A stretch of 64,000 bases of DNA from Streptomyces lincolnensis (GCF_001685355.1 NZ_CP016438.1:1736001-1800000), one strand, 5' to 3'. Positions 18,102 through 26,839 are shown, counted from the stretch's first letter. Numbers and translations: made by a program. The notes: a model not told the origin generated them from the letters alone.

Positions 18102-18329
18102 ATGGCCACGCGGGTGATCAACGTCCGGGGCCGGATCCACGAGTAGCGGGGCGGGACGCGGGCGGAGGTCATGGCCGCGTACCGGGCCCGTCTGCCGGCG
18201 CGGCCGGATCCGCTCGCCCTGCTGCCCGGCCTCCGCGGCAAGGCCCTGGCCTGCTGGTGTGCGCCCGAGCTGTGCCACGCCGATGTCCTGGCGGAACTAG
18301 CGGAGGCCCCGCCTCGGGAGGTTTCGTAG
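18102..18329 (+). pseudogene. DUF4326 family gene, internally deleted remnant
   Basis: Reading from ATG 18102 gives 'MATRVINVRGRIHE', a TAG stop at 18144-18146, and then in the same frame 'AAYRARLPARPDPLALLPGL', 'RGKALACWCAPELCHADVLAE' split by no further stop, ending at TAG 18327-18329. The two halves match the start and the Cys/His-rich end ('LACWCAP..CHAD') of DUF4326 proteins, which normally have some 50 more residues between them including a 'GNPF'-type motif. The middle is missing, so this is a decayed gene. The downstream part could still be translated from ATG 18174. Confidence 0.72.
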
Positions 18330-18374
18330 GTTCCGACGAACACCCCCGTTGCGCTGGCCTGCACGAATCGCCAG

Positions 18375-18391
18375 TAGAATCCGTCCACGTG
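18375..18391 (+). promoter_or_regulatory. -10 box and leaderless start of purB
   Basis: TAGAAT at 18375-18380 lies 8 bases before the purB GTG and there is no Shine-Dalgarno sequence. This spacing places the transcription start at or next to the start codon. A poor -35 (TTGCGC at 18349-18354) would give a 20-base spacer. Confidence 0.45.
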
Positions 18392-19831
18392 ACTTCCGCT
18401 CCCGCCAAGCCCCGCATCCCCAACGTCCTCGCCGGACGCTACGCCTCCGCCGAGCTCGCCACGCTCTGGTCGCCCGAGCAGAAGGTGAAGCTGGAGCGGC
18501 AGCTCTGGCTCGCCGTGCTGCGGGCCCAGAAGGACCTCGGGATCGAGGTGCCGGACGCGGCGATCGCCGACTACGAGCGTGTCCTGGACACCGTCGACCT
18601 GGCCTCGATCGCCGAGCGCGAGAAGGTCACGCGGCACGACGTGAAGGCGCGGATCGAGGAGTTCAACGACCTCGCCGGGCACGAGCACGTGCACAAGGGC
18701 ATGACGTCCCGCGACCTCACCGAGAACGTCGAGCAGCTCCAGATCCGGCTCTCGCTGGAGCTGATGCGCGACCGCACGGTGGCCGTGCTGGCGCGCCTGG
18801 GCAAGCTGGCCGGGGAGTACGGCGAGCTGGTCATGGCCGGCCGCTCCCACAACGTGGCGGCGCAGGCCACCACCCTCGGCAAGCGGTTCGCCACGGCGGC
18901 CGACGAGCTGCTGGTGGCCCACGGCCGGGTCGAGGAGCTCCTCGGGCGCTATCCGCTGCGCGGCATCAAGGGCCCGGTCGGCACCGCCCAGGACATGCTG
19001 GACCTGCTCGGCGGGGACGCGGCGAAGCTGGCGGACCTGGAGCAGCGCATCGCTCGGCACCTGGGCTTCTCGCAGGCGTTCACCTCGGTCGGCCAGGTCT
19101 ACCCGCGGTCGCTGGACTACGAGGTCGTCACCGCGCTGGTGCAGGTGGCGGCGGCGCCCTCGTCGCTGGCCAAGACGATCCGGCTGATGGCGGGGCACGA
19201 GCTGGTCACCGAGGGCTTCAAGCCGGGCCAGGTCGGTTCCTCCGCGATGCCGCACAAGATGAACACGCGGTCGTGCGAGCGCGTGAACGGCCTGATGGTC
19301 ATCCTGCGCGGATACGCGTCCATGACGGGCGAGCTGGCCGGTGACCAGTGGAACGAGGGCGACGTGTCCTGCTCGGTGGTGCGCCGGGTCGCGCTGCCGG
19401 ACGCGTTCTTCGCGCTGGACGGTCTGCTGGAGACGTTCCTGACCGTGCTCGACGAGTTCGGCGCCTTCCCGGCCGTCGTCGCCCGCGAGCTGGACCGCTA
19501 TCTGCCGTTCCTCGCCACCACCAAGGTCCTCATGGGCGCGGTGCGGGCGGGTGTCGGCCGCGAGGTCGCCCACGAGGCGATCAAGGAGAACGCCGTCGCC
19601 TCCGCGCTGGCGATGCGCGAGCAGGGTGCCGAGCGCAACGAACTGCTCGACAAGCTGGCCGCCGACGGACGCCTCCCGCTCGACCGCGCCCAGCTGGACG
19701 AGCTGATGGCCGACAAGCTGTCCTTCACGGGCGCGGCCGCCGACCAGGTGGGCGTGGTCGTCGGACGGATCGAGGAGATCGTGAAGCAGCACCCCGAGGC
19801 CGCGGGCTACACCCCCGGAGCGATCCTCTGA
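18389..19831 (+). CDS. purB: adenylosuccinate lyase
   Basis: 480-residue enzyme of the fumarase/aspartase superfamily. It eliminates fumarate from SAICAR and from adenylosuccinate in purine synthesis. Signatures are 'HEHVHKGMTSRDLTEN' with the general-acid His region, 'MAGRSHNVAAQATTLGKRFA', and the flexible signature loop 'GSSAMPHKMN' holding the catalytic serine. GTG start preceded by a -10 box rather than a ribosome binding site. The stop codon overlaps the likely CTG start of the downstream glycosylase. A housekeeping gene of normal length. Confidence 0.96.
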   Translation: MTSAPAKPRIPNVLAGRYASAELATLWSPEQKVKLERQLWLAVLRAQKDLGIEVPDAAIADYERVLDTVDLASIAEREKVTRHDVKARIEEFNDLAGHEHVHKGMTSRDLTENVEQLQIRLSLELMRDRTVAVLARLGKLAGEYGELVMAGRSHNVAAQATTLGKRFATAADELLVAHGRVEELLGRYPLRGIKGPVGTAQDMLDLLGGDAAKLADLEQRIARHLGFSQAFTSVGQVYPRSLDYEVVTALVQVAAAPSSLAKTIRLMAGHELVTEGFKPGQVGSSAMPHKMNTRSCERVNGLMVILRGYASMTGELAGDQWNEGDVSCSVVRRVALPDAFFALDGLLETFLTVLDEFGAFPAVVARELDRYLPFLATTKVLMGAVRAGVGREVAHEAIKENAVASALAMREQGAERNELLDKLAADGRLPLDRAQLDELMADKLSFTGAAADQVGVVVGRIEEIVKQHPEAAGYTPGAIL

Positions 19832-20376
19832 CCCGCTTCACTCCCGAGGAGTTGGAGGCCGCCCGCAACCGTCTGGTGCCGGACGTCGTCGCGGACGGTC
19901 TCCGTGTGCTGCTCTGCGGTATCAACCCCGGCCTGATGACGGCCGCGACAGGCCATCACTTCGCCCGCCCCGGCAACCGCTTCTGGCCGGTGCTGCACCT
20001 GTCCGGGTTCACGCCGCGGCTTCTGAAGCCGGCGGAGCAGGGGGAGTTGCCGTCCTACGGGCTCGGCATCACCAACGTCGTGGCGCGGGCGACCGCGCGG
20101 GCCGACGAGCTGAGCGCCGAGGAGTACCGGGAGGGCGGGCGGCTGCTCGCGCTCAAGGTGGCGCGGCTGCGACCGCACTGGCTGGCCGTGGTCGGGGTGA
20201 CCGCCTACCGGGCCGCCTTCGACGACCGCAAGGCCCAGGTGGGCCCGCAGGAGCGGACGATCGGGGACACCCGGGTGTGGGTGCTGCCCAACCCGAGCGG
20301 ACTCAACGCGCACTGGACCGCGCAGACCATGGCGGAGGAGTTCGCCCGCCTGCGGGTGTCGGCGCAGGCGCCGTAG
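19828..20376 (+). CDS. mug: G/U mismatch-specific DNA glycosylase
   Basis: About 182 residues of the MUG family of uracil-DNA glycosylases, which remove uracil (or ethenocytosine) opposite guanine. The family motifs are the catalytic 'GINPGL' and the intercalation/recognition block 'NPSGLNAH'. The frame is open far upstream inside purB; homologues begin at '(M)TRFTPEELEAARNRL', which here corresponds to CTG 19828 overlapping the purB stop as CTGA. A GTG at 19876 is the alternative. Translational coupling to purB is likely. Confidence 0.85.
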   Translation: MTRFTPEELEAARNRLVPDVVADGLRVLLCGINPGLMTAATGHHFARPGNRFWPVLHLSGFTPRLLKPAEQGELPSYGLGITNVVARATARADELSAEEYREGGRLLALKVARLRPHWLAVVGVTAYRAAFDDRKAQVGPQERTIGDTRVWVLPNPSGLNAHWTAQTMAEEFARLRVSAQAP

Positions 20377-20445
20377 CCCGAGTCGCGAGCAAGCGCCGTG
20401 GCCGAGTCGCGCGCATGCCCCGTCCGTCGTGACGTGGCCCGTGTC

Positions 20446-20892
20446 TCACGGCGGGTCCGTCTCCGTGACCAGGGCGAGGAGACGCGCCTCGTCGGCCGGG
20501 TCCCGGTCGGCCACGCCAAGGGCCACCCAGCGGTCCGTGCCGTGCGGCTGCCAGAGGTTCAGCTCGTCCACCAGGGCGCTCATCGTCGCCCAGGACTCGG
20601 GTATTTCCTCGCCGCGCTCGATGCGCAGCACGAGCGTGCCCAACCCCCACGGGAGCTGCTGCGGGCCCCAACGGCCGTCCAGGAGAAGGGTGATGTGCTC
20701 TTTCCACGCCTGGACGTCGTCGACCGTGTCCGGGCGGTCCGCCTGGTCGCCCGTCCGAGACCCGTGGCTGATCTCCAAACTCACGACGCAGTACCCGGGT
20801 CCCGCCACGACCACGTCCGGCCCGCCGTGCTCCGCGGCGAGGTCGGCGGAGCACAGCGAGTCGATCCTGGCGAGATGCTTCGCGCTGTCCAT
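20446..20892 (-). CDS. unknown protein
   Basis: About 148 residues from ATG 20892, no signal peptide or membrane segment, acidic. Features include 'MDSAKHLARIDSLCSADLAA', a glycine-rich strand 'GGPDVVVAGPGYCVV', and 'LNLWQPHGTDRWVALGVAD'. I do not recognise a family. The frame remains open to GTG 20976, which would overlap the end of the upstream permease by 17 bases, so it could also be the last gene of that operon. No clear ribosome binding site marks either start. Confidence 0.55.
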   Translation of the reverse strand: MDSAKHLARIDSLCSADLAAEHGGPDVVVAGPGYCVVSLEISHGSRTGDQADRPDTVDDVQAWKEHITLLLDGRWGPQQLPWGLGTLVLRIERGEEIPESWATMSALVDELNLWQPHGTDRWVALGVADRDPADEARLLALVTETDPP

Positions 20893-20959
20893 GTGATCCA
20901 GTAAAGCGGTCGCCACTGACAATTGGCGGGCCGTCAGACACCCGCCGAGGTCAGGCAGG

Positions 20960-21682
20960 TCAGGCGTCCCGGGCACGCACGCGCCATGCCCCGGCGCCCA
21001 GCGCGGCCGCCGTCCACAGCGCGGTCACCGCGAGCCCGGTCCAGGGTCCGAGGCTGCCGTCCCACGTCTCGTGGAAGACGATCTGGCCCGCCCGGTCGGG
21101 GAGGACGTCGGCGACGCCGCTCGACATGTCACCCACCACGAAGGAGACGATCAGCAGGAACGGGATCAGGATGCTCAGGGTGGCGACACCGCTGCGCAGC
21201 AGCGCGGTGATCCCGGCCGCGAAGAGTGCCATGAGCGTGAAGTAGACACCGCAGCCGACGACCCCGCGCAGACCCTCGCCCCAGCTCAGCCCCCGCGCGT
21301 CCGCCCCGAGGACCGCTCGGCCCACGACGAGGCTCACGACGCCCGTGAGCAGGCCGACGACCAGACACGGCCCGGCGATCGCCACCGCCTTGGCCGCGAA
21401 CCACCGCCGCCGATCCGGTACGGCGATCAGCGCGCCCCGAAGGGATCCGTCCCGCAGCTCGGACGAGACGGCCACCGTGCCGAACGCGATCGCCGCCAGC
21501 TGGCCGAAGTTGAAGCCGAAGAACGCCGCGAACAGCGGGTCGAACCCCTCCTCGCCCGCGTCGAGCGAGCCCAGGGCTGAGAAGGCCGCCGTCACGACGA
21601 CCATCACGCCCAGCGTCGTCACCAGCGACCGCAGCGTGCGGATCTTGATCAGCTCGGAGTGCAGTACGGGAACGAACGCCAT
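20960..21682 (-). CDS. ABC-2 type transporter permease
   Basis: 240-residue integral membrane protein with about six hydrophobic helices (near residues 17-39, 52-75, 95-125, 147-170, 177-196 and 213-232). It begins 'LHSELIKIRTLRSLVTTLGV', the usual ABC-2 permease opening. AGGAGG precedes the ATG, and the gene starts 2 bases after the stop of the ATPase gene. With that ATPase it forms a small exporter of the kind linked to self-resistance or envelope stress, next to a divergent two-component system. Confidence 0.88.
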   Translation of the reverse strand: MAFVPVLHSELIKIRTLRSLVTTLGVMVVVTAAFSALGSLDAGEEGFDPLFAAFFGFNFGQLAAIAFGTVAVSSELRDGSLRGALIAVPDRRRWFAAKAVAIAGPCLVVGLLTGVVSLVVGRAVLGADARGLSWGEGLRGVVGCGVYFTLMALFAAGITALLRSGVATLSILIPFLLIVSFVVGDMSSGVADVLPDRAGQIVFHETWDGSLGPWTGLAVTALWTAAALGAGAWRVRARDA

Positions 21683-21684
21683 GG

Positions 21685-22605
21685 TCAGGCCTCCTGGTGG
21701 TGGGCGGCGAACTCGGTCTCGGTCGCCGTCAGATCGAAGTAGGCCTGCTCCAAGGTGGCCTCCTCTGCGGCGAGTTCGAGGATCGGCACCCCGGCGGCCG
21801 AGGCGAGGCGTCCGATGTCCTCCACGCGCGCATCCGGCACGGTCCAGTGGCCGTCCTCGTGGGCGACCGCCTCGTGGCCGTGTCCCGACAGGGCGCGGTG
21901 GAGCGCCCCGGGGTCCGTGGTCCTGATCCGCACCCCGGGCCGCACACGCGCGTGGATGAACTCCCGCAGCGGGGTGTCGGCGAGCAGCCGGCCGCGGCCG
22001 AGGACCACGAGGTGGTCGGCGAAGGACGCGGTCTCGTTCATCAGGTGGCTGGAGACGAGGACCGTGCGGCCCTCCCCCGCGAGCCGGCGCAGCAACGCGC
22101 GGATCCAGACGATGCCTTCGGGGTCGAGGCCGTTGGACGGCTCGTCCAGCAGGACCACGGCCGGATCGCCCAGCAGGGCCGCGGCGATGCCCAGCCGCTG
22201 ACGCATGCCCAGCGAGTACGTCCGCACCCGGCGGCCCGCGACCGGCGTCAGACCGGCCTCCTCCAGCACCTCGTCGACCCGGCGGACCGGGATCCGGTTG
22301 CTCGCGGCCAGGGCACGCAGATGGTCCCGGGCGGTGCGGGAACCGTGCGCGGCCTGCGCGTCGAGCAACGCTCCGACGTGGCACAGGGGTTCGCGCAGGG
22401 CGGCGTAGGCGCTCCCGCCGATCGTGGCGGTGCCCGAGGTGGGCCGGTCCAGGCCCAGGACGAGTCGCATCGTGGTCGACTTCCCGGCGCCGTTGGGGCC
22501 GAGGAAGCCGGTGACCCGGCCGGGGAGGACTTGGAAGGTGAGGGCGTCCACGGCACGTCGAGGGCCGTACTCCTTGGTCAGTGCTCGGACTTCGATGCTG
22601 GTCAT
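21685..22605 (-). CDS. ABC transporter ATP-binding protein (DrrA/NatA type)
   Basis: 306-residue ATPase with Walker A 'GFLGPNGAGKSTTMR', a Q-loop region around 'GALLDAQAAHG', signature 'SLGMRQRLGIA', Walker B 'VVLLDEPSNGLDPEG' and H-loop 'SSHLMNE'. The C-terminal about 80 residues ('VRIRTTDPGALHRALSGHG') are the small regulatory domain usual in this subfamily. Start is the ATG at 22605; an upstream in-frame extension overlaps the intergenic palindromes and is less likely. Divergent from the histidine kinase. Confidence 0.92.
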   Translation of the reverse strand: MTSIEVRALTKEYGPRRAVDALTFQVLPGRVTGFLGPNGAGKSTTMRLVLGLDRPTSGTATIGGSAYAALREPLCHVGALLDAQAAHGSRTARDHLRALAASNRIPVRRVDEVLEEAGLTPVAGRRVRTYSLGMRQRLGIAAALLGDPAVVLLDEPSNGLDPEGIVWIRALLRRLAGEGRTVLVSSHLMNETASFADHLVVLGRGRLLADTPLREFIHARVRPGVRIRTTDPGALHRALSGHGHEAVAHEDGHWTVPDARVEDIGRLASAAGVPILELAAEEATLEQAYFDLTATETEFAAHHQEA

Positions 22606-22648
22606 GGCAGCAGCCTGGCGGGCGGGACGGTGCCGTGGCCTCCCCCGG

Positions 22649-22679
22649 TGGTGGAGATCGTCTCCCCCACGCGGGGGAG
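22649..22679. promoter_or_regulatory. overlapping inverted repeats between ABC exporter and two-component genes
   Basis: GGAGA-tcg-TCTCC (22653-22665) overlaps CTCCCCC-acgc-GGGGGAG (22662-22679), midway between the divergent starts at 22605 and 22714. The core GTGGAGAtcGTCTC is nearly the same as the palindrome at 8898-8910 upstream of the other ABC exporter. It is the natural binding site candidate for the NarL-type response regulator encoded at 23883. Confidence 0.5.
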
Positions 22680-22713
22680 GCCTGCTGTCGGTGGCGGGTG
22701 TCACGATGTCGGA

Positions 22714-23868
22714 ATGGCCCGCTTCCTACGCCCGCTGCTGCGGGGGACGACGTACACGCGCTTTCTGCACCTGTGGGTGCCGATGCTGATCGTCAGCGTG
22801 TGGCTGTGGGTCCAGCCGTCGATGCCGTGGGTGCCCGCGCTGCTGCTCGTTCCGGTCGGGCTGATCGCGTCCGTGCGCCGGGGCGAGGGGGTGCAGGCGC
22901 GGCTGCTGCTGACGCCGGCCGAGCGGGAGCCCGGGTTCTCGGTGGCGCCGTCGGCCACCTGGCGGGACCGGTTGCGGACCGTGCTGTGGCTGGAAGCCCG
23001 CATGCTGCTGAGCGGGGTGACGGCCTTCGCCACCGTATGGCTGCCGGTCCTGGCCGTCTCGCTGGCGCAGCTCGTCTCCGGGCCGGCGCCCGACGACGTT
23101 CCGGTCCTGCGCGACGCCTCGCCGCACTGGGCCTACGGCCTCCTGGTACCGCTGCCGCTGCTCGCGTTCTACGGACTGGTGGTCGGGATGGGCACGTTGA
23201 GCACCGCGCTCGCCCACCGTCTCCTCGGCCCCTCCCCCGCCGAGCGCCTCGCCGCCCTGGAGGAACGCACCGAGCAGCTTCTGGAGCGCACCCGTATCGC
23301 CCGTGAGCTGCACGACTCGATCGGCCACGCGCTGACCGTCGCCGTGGTGCAGGCCGGCGCGGCGCGGGCGGCCGGGGATCCGGCGTTCACCGACCGGGCG
23401 CTGGAAGCCATCGAGGAGACCGGCAGGGCCGCGCTGGAGGACCTGGAGCGGGTGCTGGGCGTCCTGCGGGAGTCCGAGCGGCCGGTGAGCAGCCGGCCGA
23501 CGCTGGCCGACGCCGACCGGCTGCTGGAGTCCGCCCGGGTCTCCGGCGCGAAGGTGGACGCCGAGCTGACGGGGCCGTTGGAGACCGTGCCCGGCCCGGT
23601 CTCCCGCGAGGGCTACCGGATCCTCCAGGAGTCGCTGACGAACGTGCTGCGGCACGCGGGAGCCGTGCCCGTCCGGATCCGCGTCGCGGTCGCCGACGGC
23701 ACCCTCGGCCTGGAGGTGCGCAATCCGCTCACCGCTCCGATACCCGGCCCCGGGCGGGGCAGCGGCCTGCGCGGGATACGCGAGCGGGCGGCTCTGCTCG
23801 GGGGACGGGCGCGAACCGGCCCGGACGAAGGTGACTGGCAGGTCCATGTCGAGCTGCCGTTGCGCTGA
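22714..23868 (+). CDS. sensor histidine kinase (HPK7, DesK-like)
   Basis: 384-residue membrane kinase. The N-terminal half has four hydrophobic segments (about 20-40, 43-58, 95-120, 148-170) with no large external sensor domain. The DHp domain carries the phosphorylated His in 'RIARELHDSIGHALTVAV' and the C-terminal HATPase domain has the N-box 'LQESLTNVLRHAG' and 'GSGLRGIRERAALLGG'. The response regulator follows 14 bases after the stop. With the divergent ABC exporter this is a typical sense-and-export locus for cell-envelope-active compounds; the signal is unknown. Confidence 0.9.
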   Translation: MARFLRPLLRGTTYTRFLHLWVPMLIVSVWLWVQPSMPWVPALLLVPVGLIASVRRGEGVQARLLLTPAEREPGFSVAPSATWRDRLRTVLWLEARMLLSGVTAFATVWLPVLAVSLAQLVSGPAPDDVPVLRDASPHWAYGLLVPLPLLAFYGLVVGMGTLSTALAHRLLGPSPAERLAALEERTEQLLERTRIARELHDSIGHALTVAVVQAGAARAAGDPAFTDRALEAIEETGRAALEDLERVLGVLRESERPVSSRPTLADADRLLESARVSGAKVDAELTGPLETVPGPVSREGYRILQESLTNVLRHAGAVPVRIRVAVADGTLGLEVRNPLTAPIPGPGRGSGLRGIRERAALLGGRARTGPDEGDWQVHVELPLR

Positions 23869-23882
23869 TCTACGCTGGCCGG

Positions 23883-24545
23883 ATGCCGGTCACCGTTCTC
23901 CTCGTCGACGACGAGCCCCTGGTCCGCACCGGTCTGCGGGCCGTGCTTGAGGCCCAGCCCGACATCGAGGTCGTCGGGGAGGCGGCCGACGGGGCGGCGG
24001 TGATCCCGCTGGTGCGGCGGCTGCGGCCCGACGTGGTCGCGATGGACGTACGGATGCCGCTGCTCGACGGCATCGAGGCCACGCGCGCGGTGCTGCGCAC
24101 GGTCGACGATCCGCCGAAGATCCTCGTGGTGACGACGTTCGAGAACGACGAGTACGTCTACGAGGCGCTGCGGGCCGGTGCCGACGGGTTCCTGCTGAAG
24201 CGGGCCCGGCCGGCCGAGATCGTGCACGCGGTGCGGCTGGTCGCCGAGGGCGAGTCGCTGCTGTTCCCGGCCTCGGTACGGCGGTTGGCCGCCGAGCACG
24301 GCGAGAACGGCGGCAACCGGGCGGCCCGCGCCCTGCTGGAGCGGGCCCGGCTGACCGAGCGGGAGGCCGAGGTGCTGCGGCTGATGACCCGCGGGCTGTC
24401 GAACGCCGAGATCGCCACGCACCTCGTCGTCGGCGCCGAGACGGTCAAGTCGCACGTCAGCGCGGTGCTGGCGAAACTGGGGGCGCGGGATCGCACGCAG
24501 GCGGTGATCACGGCGTACGAGTCGGGGTTCGTGGCGCCGGGCTGA
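23883..24545 (+). CDS. NarL/LuxR-type response regulator
   Basis: 220-residue cytoplasmic regulator. The receiver domain has the acidic pair 'LLVDDEP', the phosphoacceptor Asp in 'DVVAMDVRMPLLDGIEA', the conserved Thr in 'VVTTF' and Lys in 'GFLLKRA'. The C terminus is a LuxR helix-turn-helix ('LTEREAEVLRLMTRGLSNAE', 'VKSHVSAVLAKLGARDR'). It is the partner of the preceding kinase and probably binds the palindrome at 22649-22679; the related palindrome at 8894-8916 is a second candidate target. TACGCT at 23871-23876 could be a -10 box for a separate short transcript. Confidence 0.92.
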   Translation: MPVTVLLVDDEPLVRTGLRAVLEAQPDIEVVGEAADGAAVIPLVRRLRPDVVAMDVRMPLLDGIEATRAVLRTVDDPPKILVVTTFENDEYVYEALRAGADGFLLKRARPAEIVHAVRLVAEGESLLFPASVRRLAAEHGENGGNRAARALLERARLTEREAEVLRLMTRGLSNAEIATHLVVGAETVKSHVSAVLAKLGARDRTQAVITAYESGFVAPG

Positions 24546-24666
24546 GTGTGCGGCGGCCTCCCCGGGTGCCTCCCGCGCACGCACCGGGTGCCGTCCGCGC
24601 ACTCGCCGGGCGTCGCCGCGCCGAGTACGATCCGGCCAACACGCGCACGAGCTGGGAGGACGGACG

Positions 24667-25824
24667 GTGGGGCGGCTGACCGGCGGGGATCCCTCGCTGC
24701 TGCGAAGGATCAATTCCGCGGTGGTGCTGCACGCGCTGCGCGCCACGGACAACGCGACACTGACCGAGATCACCCGGGTGACCGGACTGTCCCGGCCCAC
24801 CGTCGAGGGCGTGGTCGAGGGGCTCATCGAGGCGGGGTACGTCGTCGAGAAGGCGGCCGACGAGAGTGTCGTACGACGGCAGGGGCGGCCCGCTCGGCGA
24901 TTCCGGTTCCGGGCGGAGGCCGGGCATCTGCTGGGCCTGGACATCGGCTCGCACCGTGTCGCCGCGCTGCTGTCCGACCTGGACGGGCGGATGCTCGGTG
25001 CCGTCGCCAAGGACGTCGACGAGTCCGCGCCCGCGGACGAGCGGCTGGAGCGGCTGCGCACCGCGGTGGCCGAGCTGCTGCGGCGGGCCGGCATCGCGCG
25101 TGACTCCCTGCGGGCCGTGGGCGTCGCCTCGCCGGGGATCGTGGAGGCGGACGGCACCGTACGGCTGTGCGCGGCGCTGCCCGAGTGGACGGGGCTGCGC
25201 CTCGGCGAACGGCTCAGCCGCTCCTTCAAGTGCCCGGTCCTGGTGGAGAACGACGCCAACGCGGCCGCGGTCGCCGAGCACTGGAAGGGTTCCGCCACCG
25301 AGTCCGACGACGTGGTGTTCGTGCTGGCGGGACTGAGCCCCGGCGCCGGTTCGCTGATCGGCGGGCGGCTGCACCGGGGATACGGCGGGGCGGCCGGCGA
25401 GATCGGGGCGCTGCATCTGCTGGGCCGCGAGGTCACCCCGGAGACGCTGCTGTCCACCACGGACGAGCCGCTGCATCCGCTCGACGAGCAGGCCGTCGCC
25501 AAGGTCTTCGCCCAGGCCCGGGAGGGCGATCAGCGGGCCCGCGCGGCCGTCGACCGCTTCATCCAGCGGCTGGTGCACGATGTGGCGGCCCTGGTGCTGG
25601 CCCTCGACCCGGAACTGGTGGTCGTCGGCGGCTGGGCGGCCGGCCTGGACGGCGTACTGGAGCCGCTGCGCCGCGAGTTGGCCCGCTACTGTCTGCGCCC
25701 GCCGAACGTCACGCTGTCCCTGCTGGGCGAGGCGGCCGTCGCCACCGGCGCCCTCCGGCTGGCCCTGGACCACGTCGAGGAGCAGCTGTTCGCCGTGGAG
25801 GGCACGGTGACGGCCCGACGCTGA
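24667..25824 (+). CDS. ROK family transcriptional regulator
   Basis: 385-residue NagC/XylR-type repressor. The N-terminal winged helix-turn-helix is at about 15-75 ('NATLTEITRVTGLSRPTVEG'). The ROK sugar-kinase-like domain follows, with the phosphate-binding 'LGLDIGSHRVAALLSDLDG', 'VGVASPGIVEADG', 'VENDANAAAVAEHW' and 'GYGGAAGEIGALH'. The usual zinc-binding Cys-x-Cys-x4-Cys and preceding His pattern is not evident, so it is likely a sugar-sensing regulator rather than a kinase. GTG start with GGAGGA. It converges on a GntR regulator; a strong hairpin separates them. Confidence 0.87.
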   Translation: MGRLTGGDPSLLRRINSAVVLHALRATDNATLTEITRVTGLSRPTVEGVVEGLIEAGYVVEKAADESVVRRQGRPARRFRFRAEAGHLLGLDIGSHRVAALLSDLDGRMLGAVAKDVDESAPADERLERLRTAVAELLRRAGIARDSLRAVGVASPGIVEADGTVRLCAALPEWTGLRLGERLSRSFKCPVLVENDANAAAVAEHWKGSATESDDVVFVLAGLSPGAGSLIGGRLHRGYGGAAGEIGALHLLGREVTPETLLSTTDEPLHPLDEQAVAKVFAQAREGDQRARAAVDRFIQRLVHDVAALVLALDPELVVVGGWAAGLDGVLEPLRRELARYCLRPPNVTLSLLGEAAVATGALRLALDHVEEQLFAVEGTVTARR

Positions 25825-25888
25825 CGAGGCGTCGGGCCGCGTCGGCGGGCTGCTCGGCTCCGCCGAGAACGGCCCTTCTCACGAGTCA

Positions 25889-25914
25889 GCGCCCCGGACA
25901 AGCGTCCGGGGCGC
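25889..25914. terminator. bidirectional hairpin between convergent regulators
   Basis: An 11-bp perfect GC-rich stem (GCGCCCCGGAC / GTCCGGGGCGC) with an AAGC loop, between the converging ROK and GntR genes. It lacks a T tract, as is common for Streptomyces terminators. Just downstream (25930-25947) GAGTAC is repeated three times in tandem. Confidence 0.7.
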
Positions 25915-25952
25915 TGCTCACGCGAGCGCGAGTACGAGTACGAGTACGGCTG

Positions 25953-26717
25953 TCAGGACGCCTTGCGCTCCGGTCCCTGGTGGATCTCCACGCCGCCGGA
26001 GTCGCCGAAGGTCAGCCGGCAGGTGTCGGCGCGGTACGTGGCCACGGAGATCGCGGCGACGCGGCCCCCGGCGAAGTACCGGGTGGTGACGACGAGGACG
26101 GGGGCGCCCGGGAGTCGGTCGAGTTCCTTGGCATCGTCGGCGCGGGCGGAGCCGAGCTCGACGGCGTTCTCCCGGCCCTCCAGCTCCAGACGCTGCAACT
26201 CGCGCAGCACGGCACGCGCGCGTGCCGCACCGGAAGGCGCGTCTATGGCCGAGAGATCGGGCACCGACGCCTCGGCGACGTAGAGCAGTTCGGCGGCGAC
26301 CGGCTGGCCGTTGCTCGTGCGGGAGCGCCGCAGCGTGTGCACGGGCCGGTCGGCGCCGGTCTCCAGGGCGGCGGCCACCGCGGCGGGCGGCACCTCCAGC
26401 GTGCAGTCGACGGGCTGCCACGTGTCACCTGTCGCACCGGGCCAGTCGTGCTGCTCCGAGCCGCCGACGGCCACACCCACGCGGGGCGGGGCGACCGTCG
26501 TACCGACTCCGCGGCGGCGCTGGAGCCGGCCCTCCAGTTCGAGCTGTTCCAGGGCCTGCCGGAGCGTGGCGCGGGCGACGCCGAAACGGGCGGCGAGATC
26601 GCGCTCGTTGGGCAGGATCTCGCCCACGGAGAATTCGGAGTCCAGTGCTTCACTGAGCACGGTCTTGAGATGCCAGTACTTCGGTTCCGGTACCGATTCC
26701 AGCTGCGTGGTCCCCAC
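25953..26717 (-). CDS. GntR family (HutC/UTRA) transcriptional regulator
   Basis: 254-residue repressor. N-terminal winged helix 'ILPNERDLAARFGVARATLR' and 'LELEGRLQRRRGVGTTVAPP' at about 33-78; the UTRA ligand-binding domain occupies about 95-245. The overall layout ('PKYWHLK' at the N terminus) resembles DasR-type regulators of amino-sugar use, though the effector is not known. GTG start with GGAGGA upstream. A well-formed promoter lies 77-105 bases upstream. Confidence 0.88.
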   Translation of the reverse strand: MGTTQLESVPEPKYWHLKTVLSEALDSEFSVGEILPNERDLAARFGVARATLRQALEQLELEGRLQRRRGVGTTVAPPRVGVAVGGSEQHDWPGATGDTWQPVDCTLEVPPAAVAAALETGADRPVHTLRRSRTSNGQPVAAELLYVAEASVPDLSAIDAPSGAARARAVLRELQRLELEGRENAVELGSARADDAKELDRLPGAPVLVVTTRYFAGGRVAAISVATYRADTCRLTFGDSGGVEIHQGPERKAS

Positions 26718-26793
26718 CCTGTCCTCCGCAATCGCCGTGGTCCGGCGGCGTTTTAGCGCCCTTGTTTATTAAAGGTTGTTGCACTTCTCTGTG

Positions 26794-26822
26794 ACCATAA
26801 GGCGGCCCCCACCCTTGGTCAA
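26794..26822 (-). promoter_or_regulatory. promoter of the GntR gene
   Basis: On the minus strand -35 TTGACC (26817-26822) and -10 TATGGT (26794-26799) are separated by 17 bases, close to the housekeeping sigma consensus. The transcribed leader of about 70 bases is AT-rich for this genome (TTTAATAAAC region 26764-26773). Confidence 0.6.
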
Positions 26823-26839
26823 TACCAATCCTCGATCCC

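Noticed and set aside
20893..20976. N-terminal extension of the unknown gene to GTG 20976
   Set aside because: It would overlap the permease 3' end by 17 bases and has no ribosome binding site; left as an alternative start.
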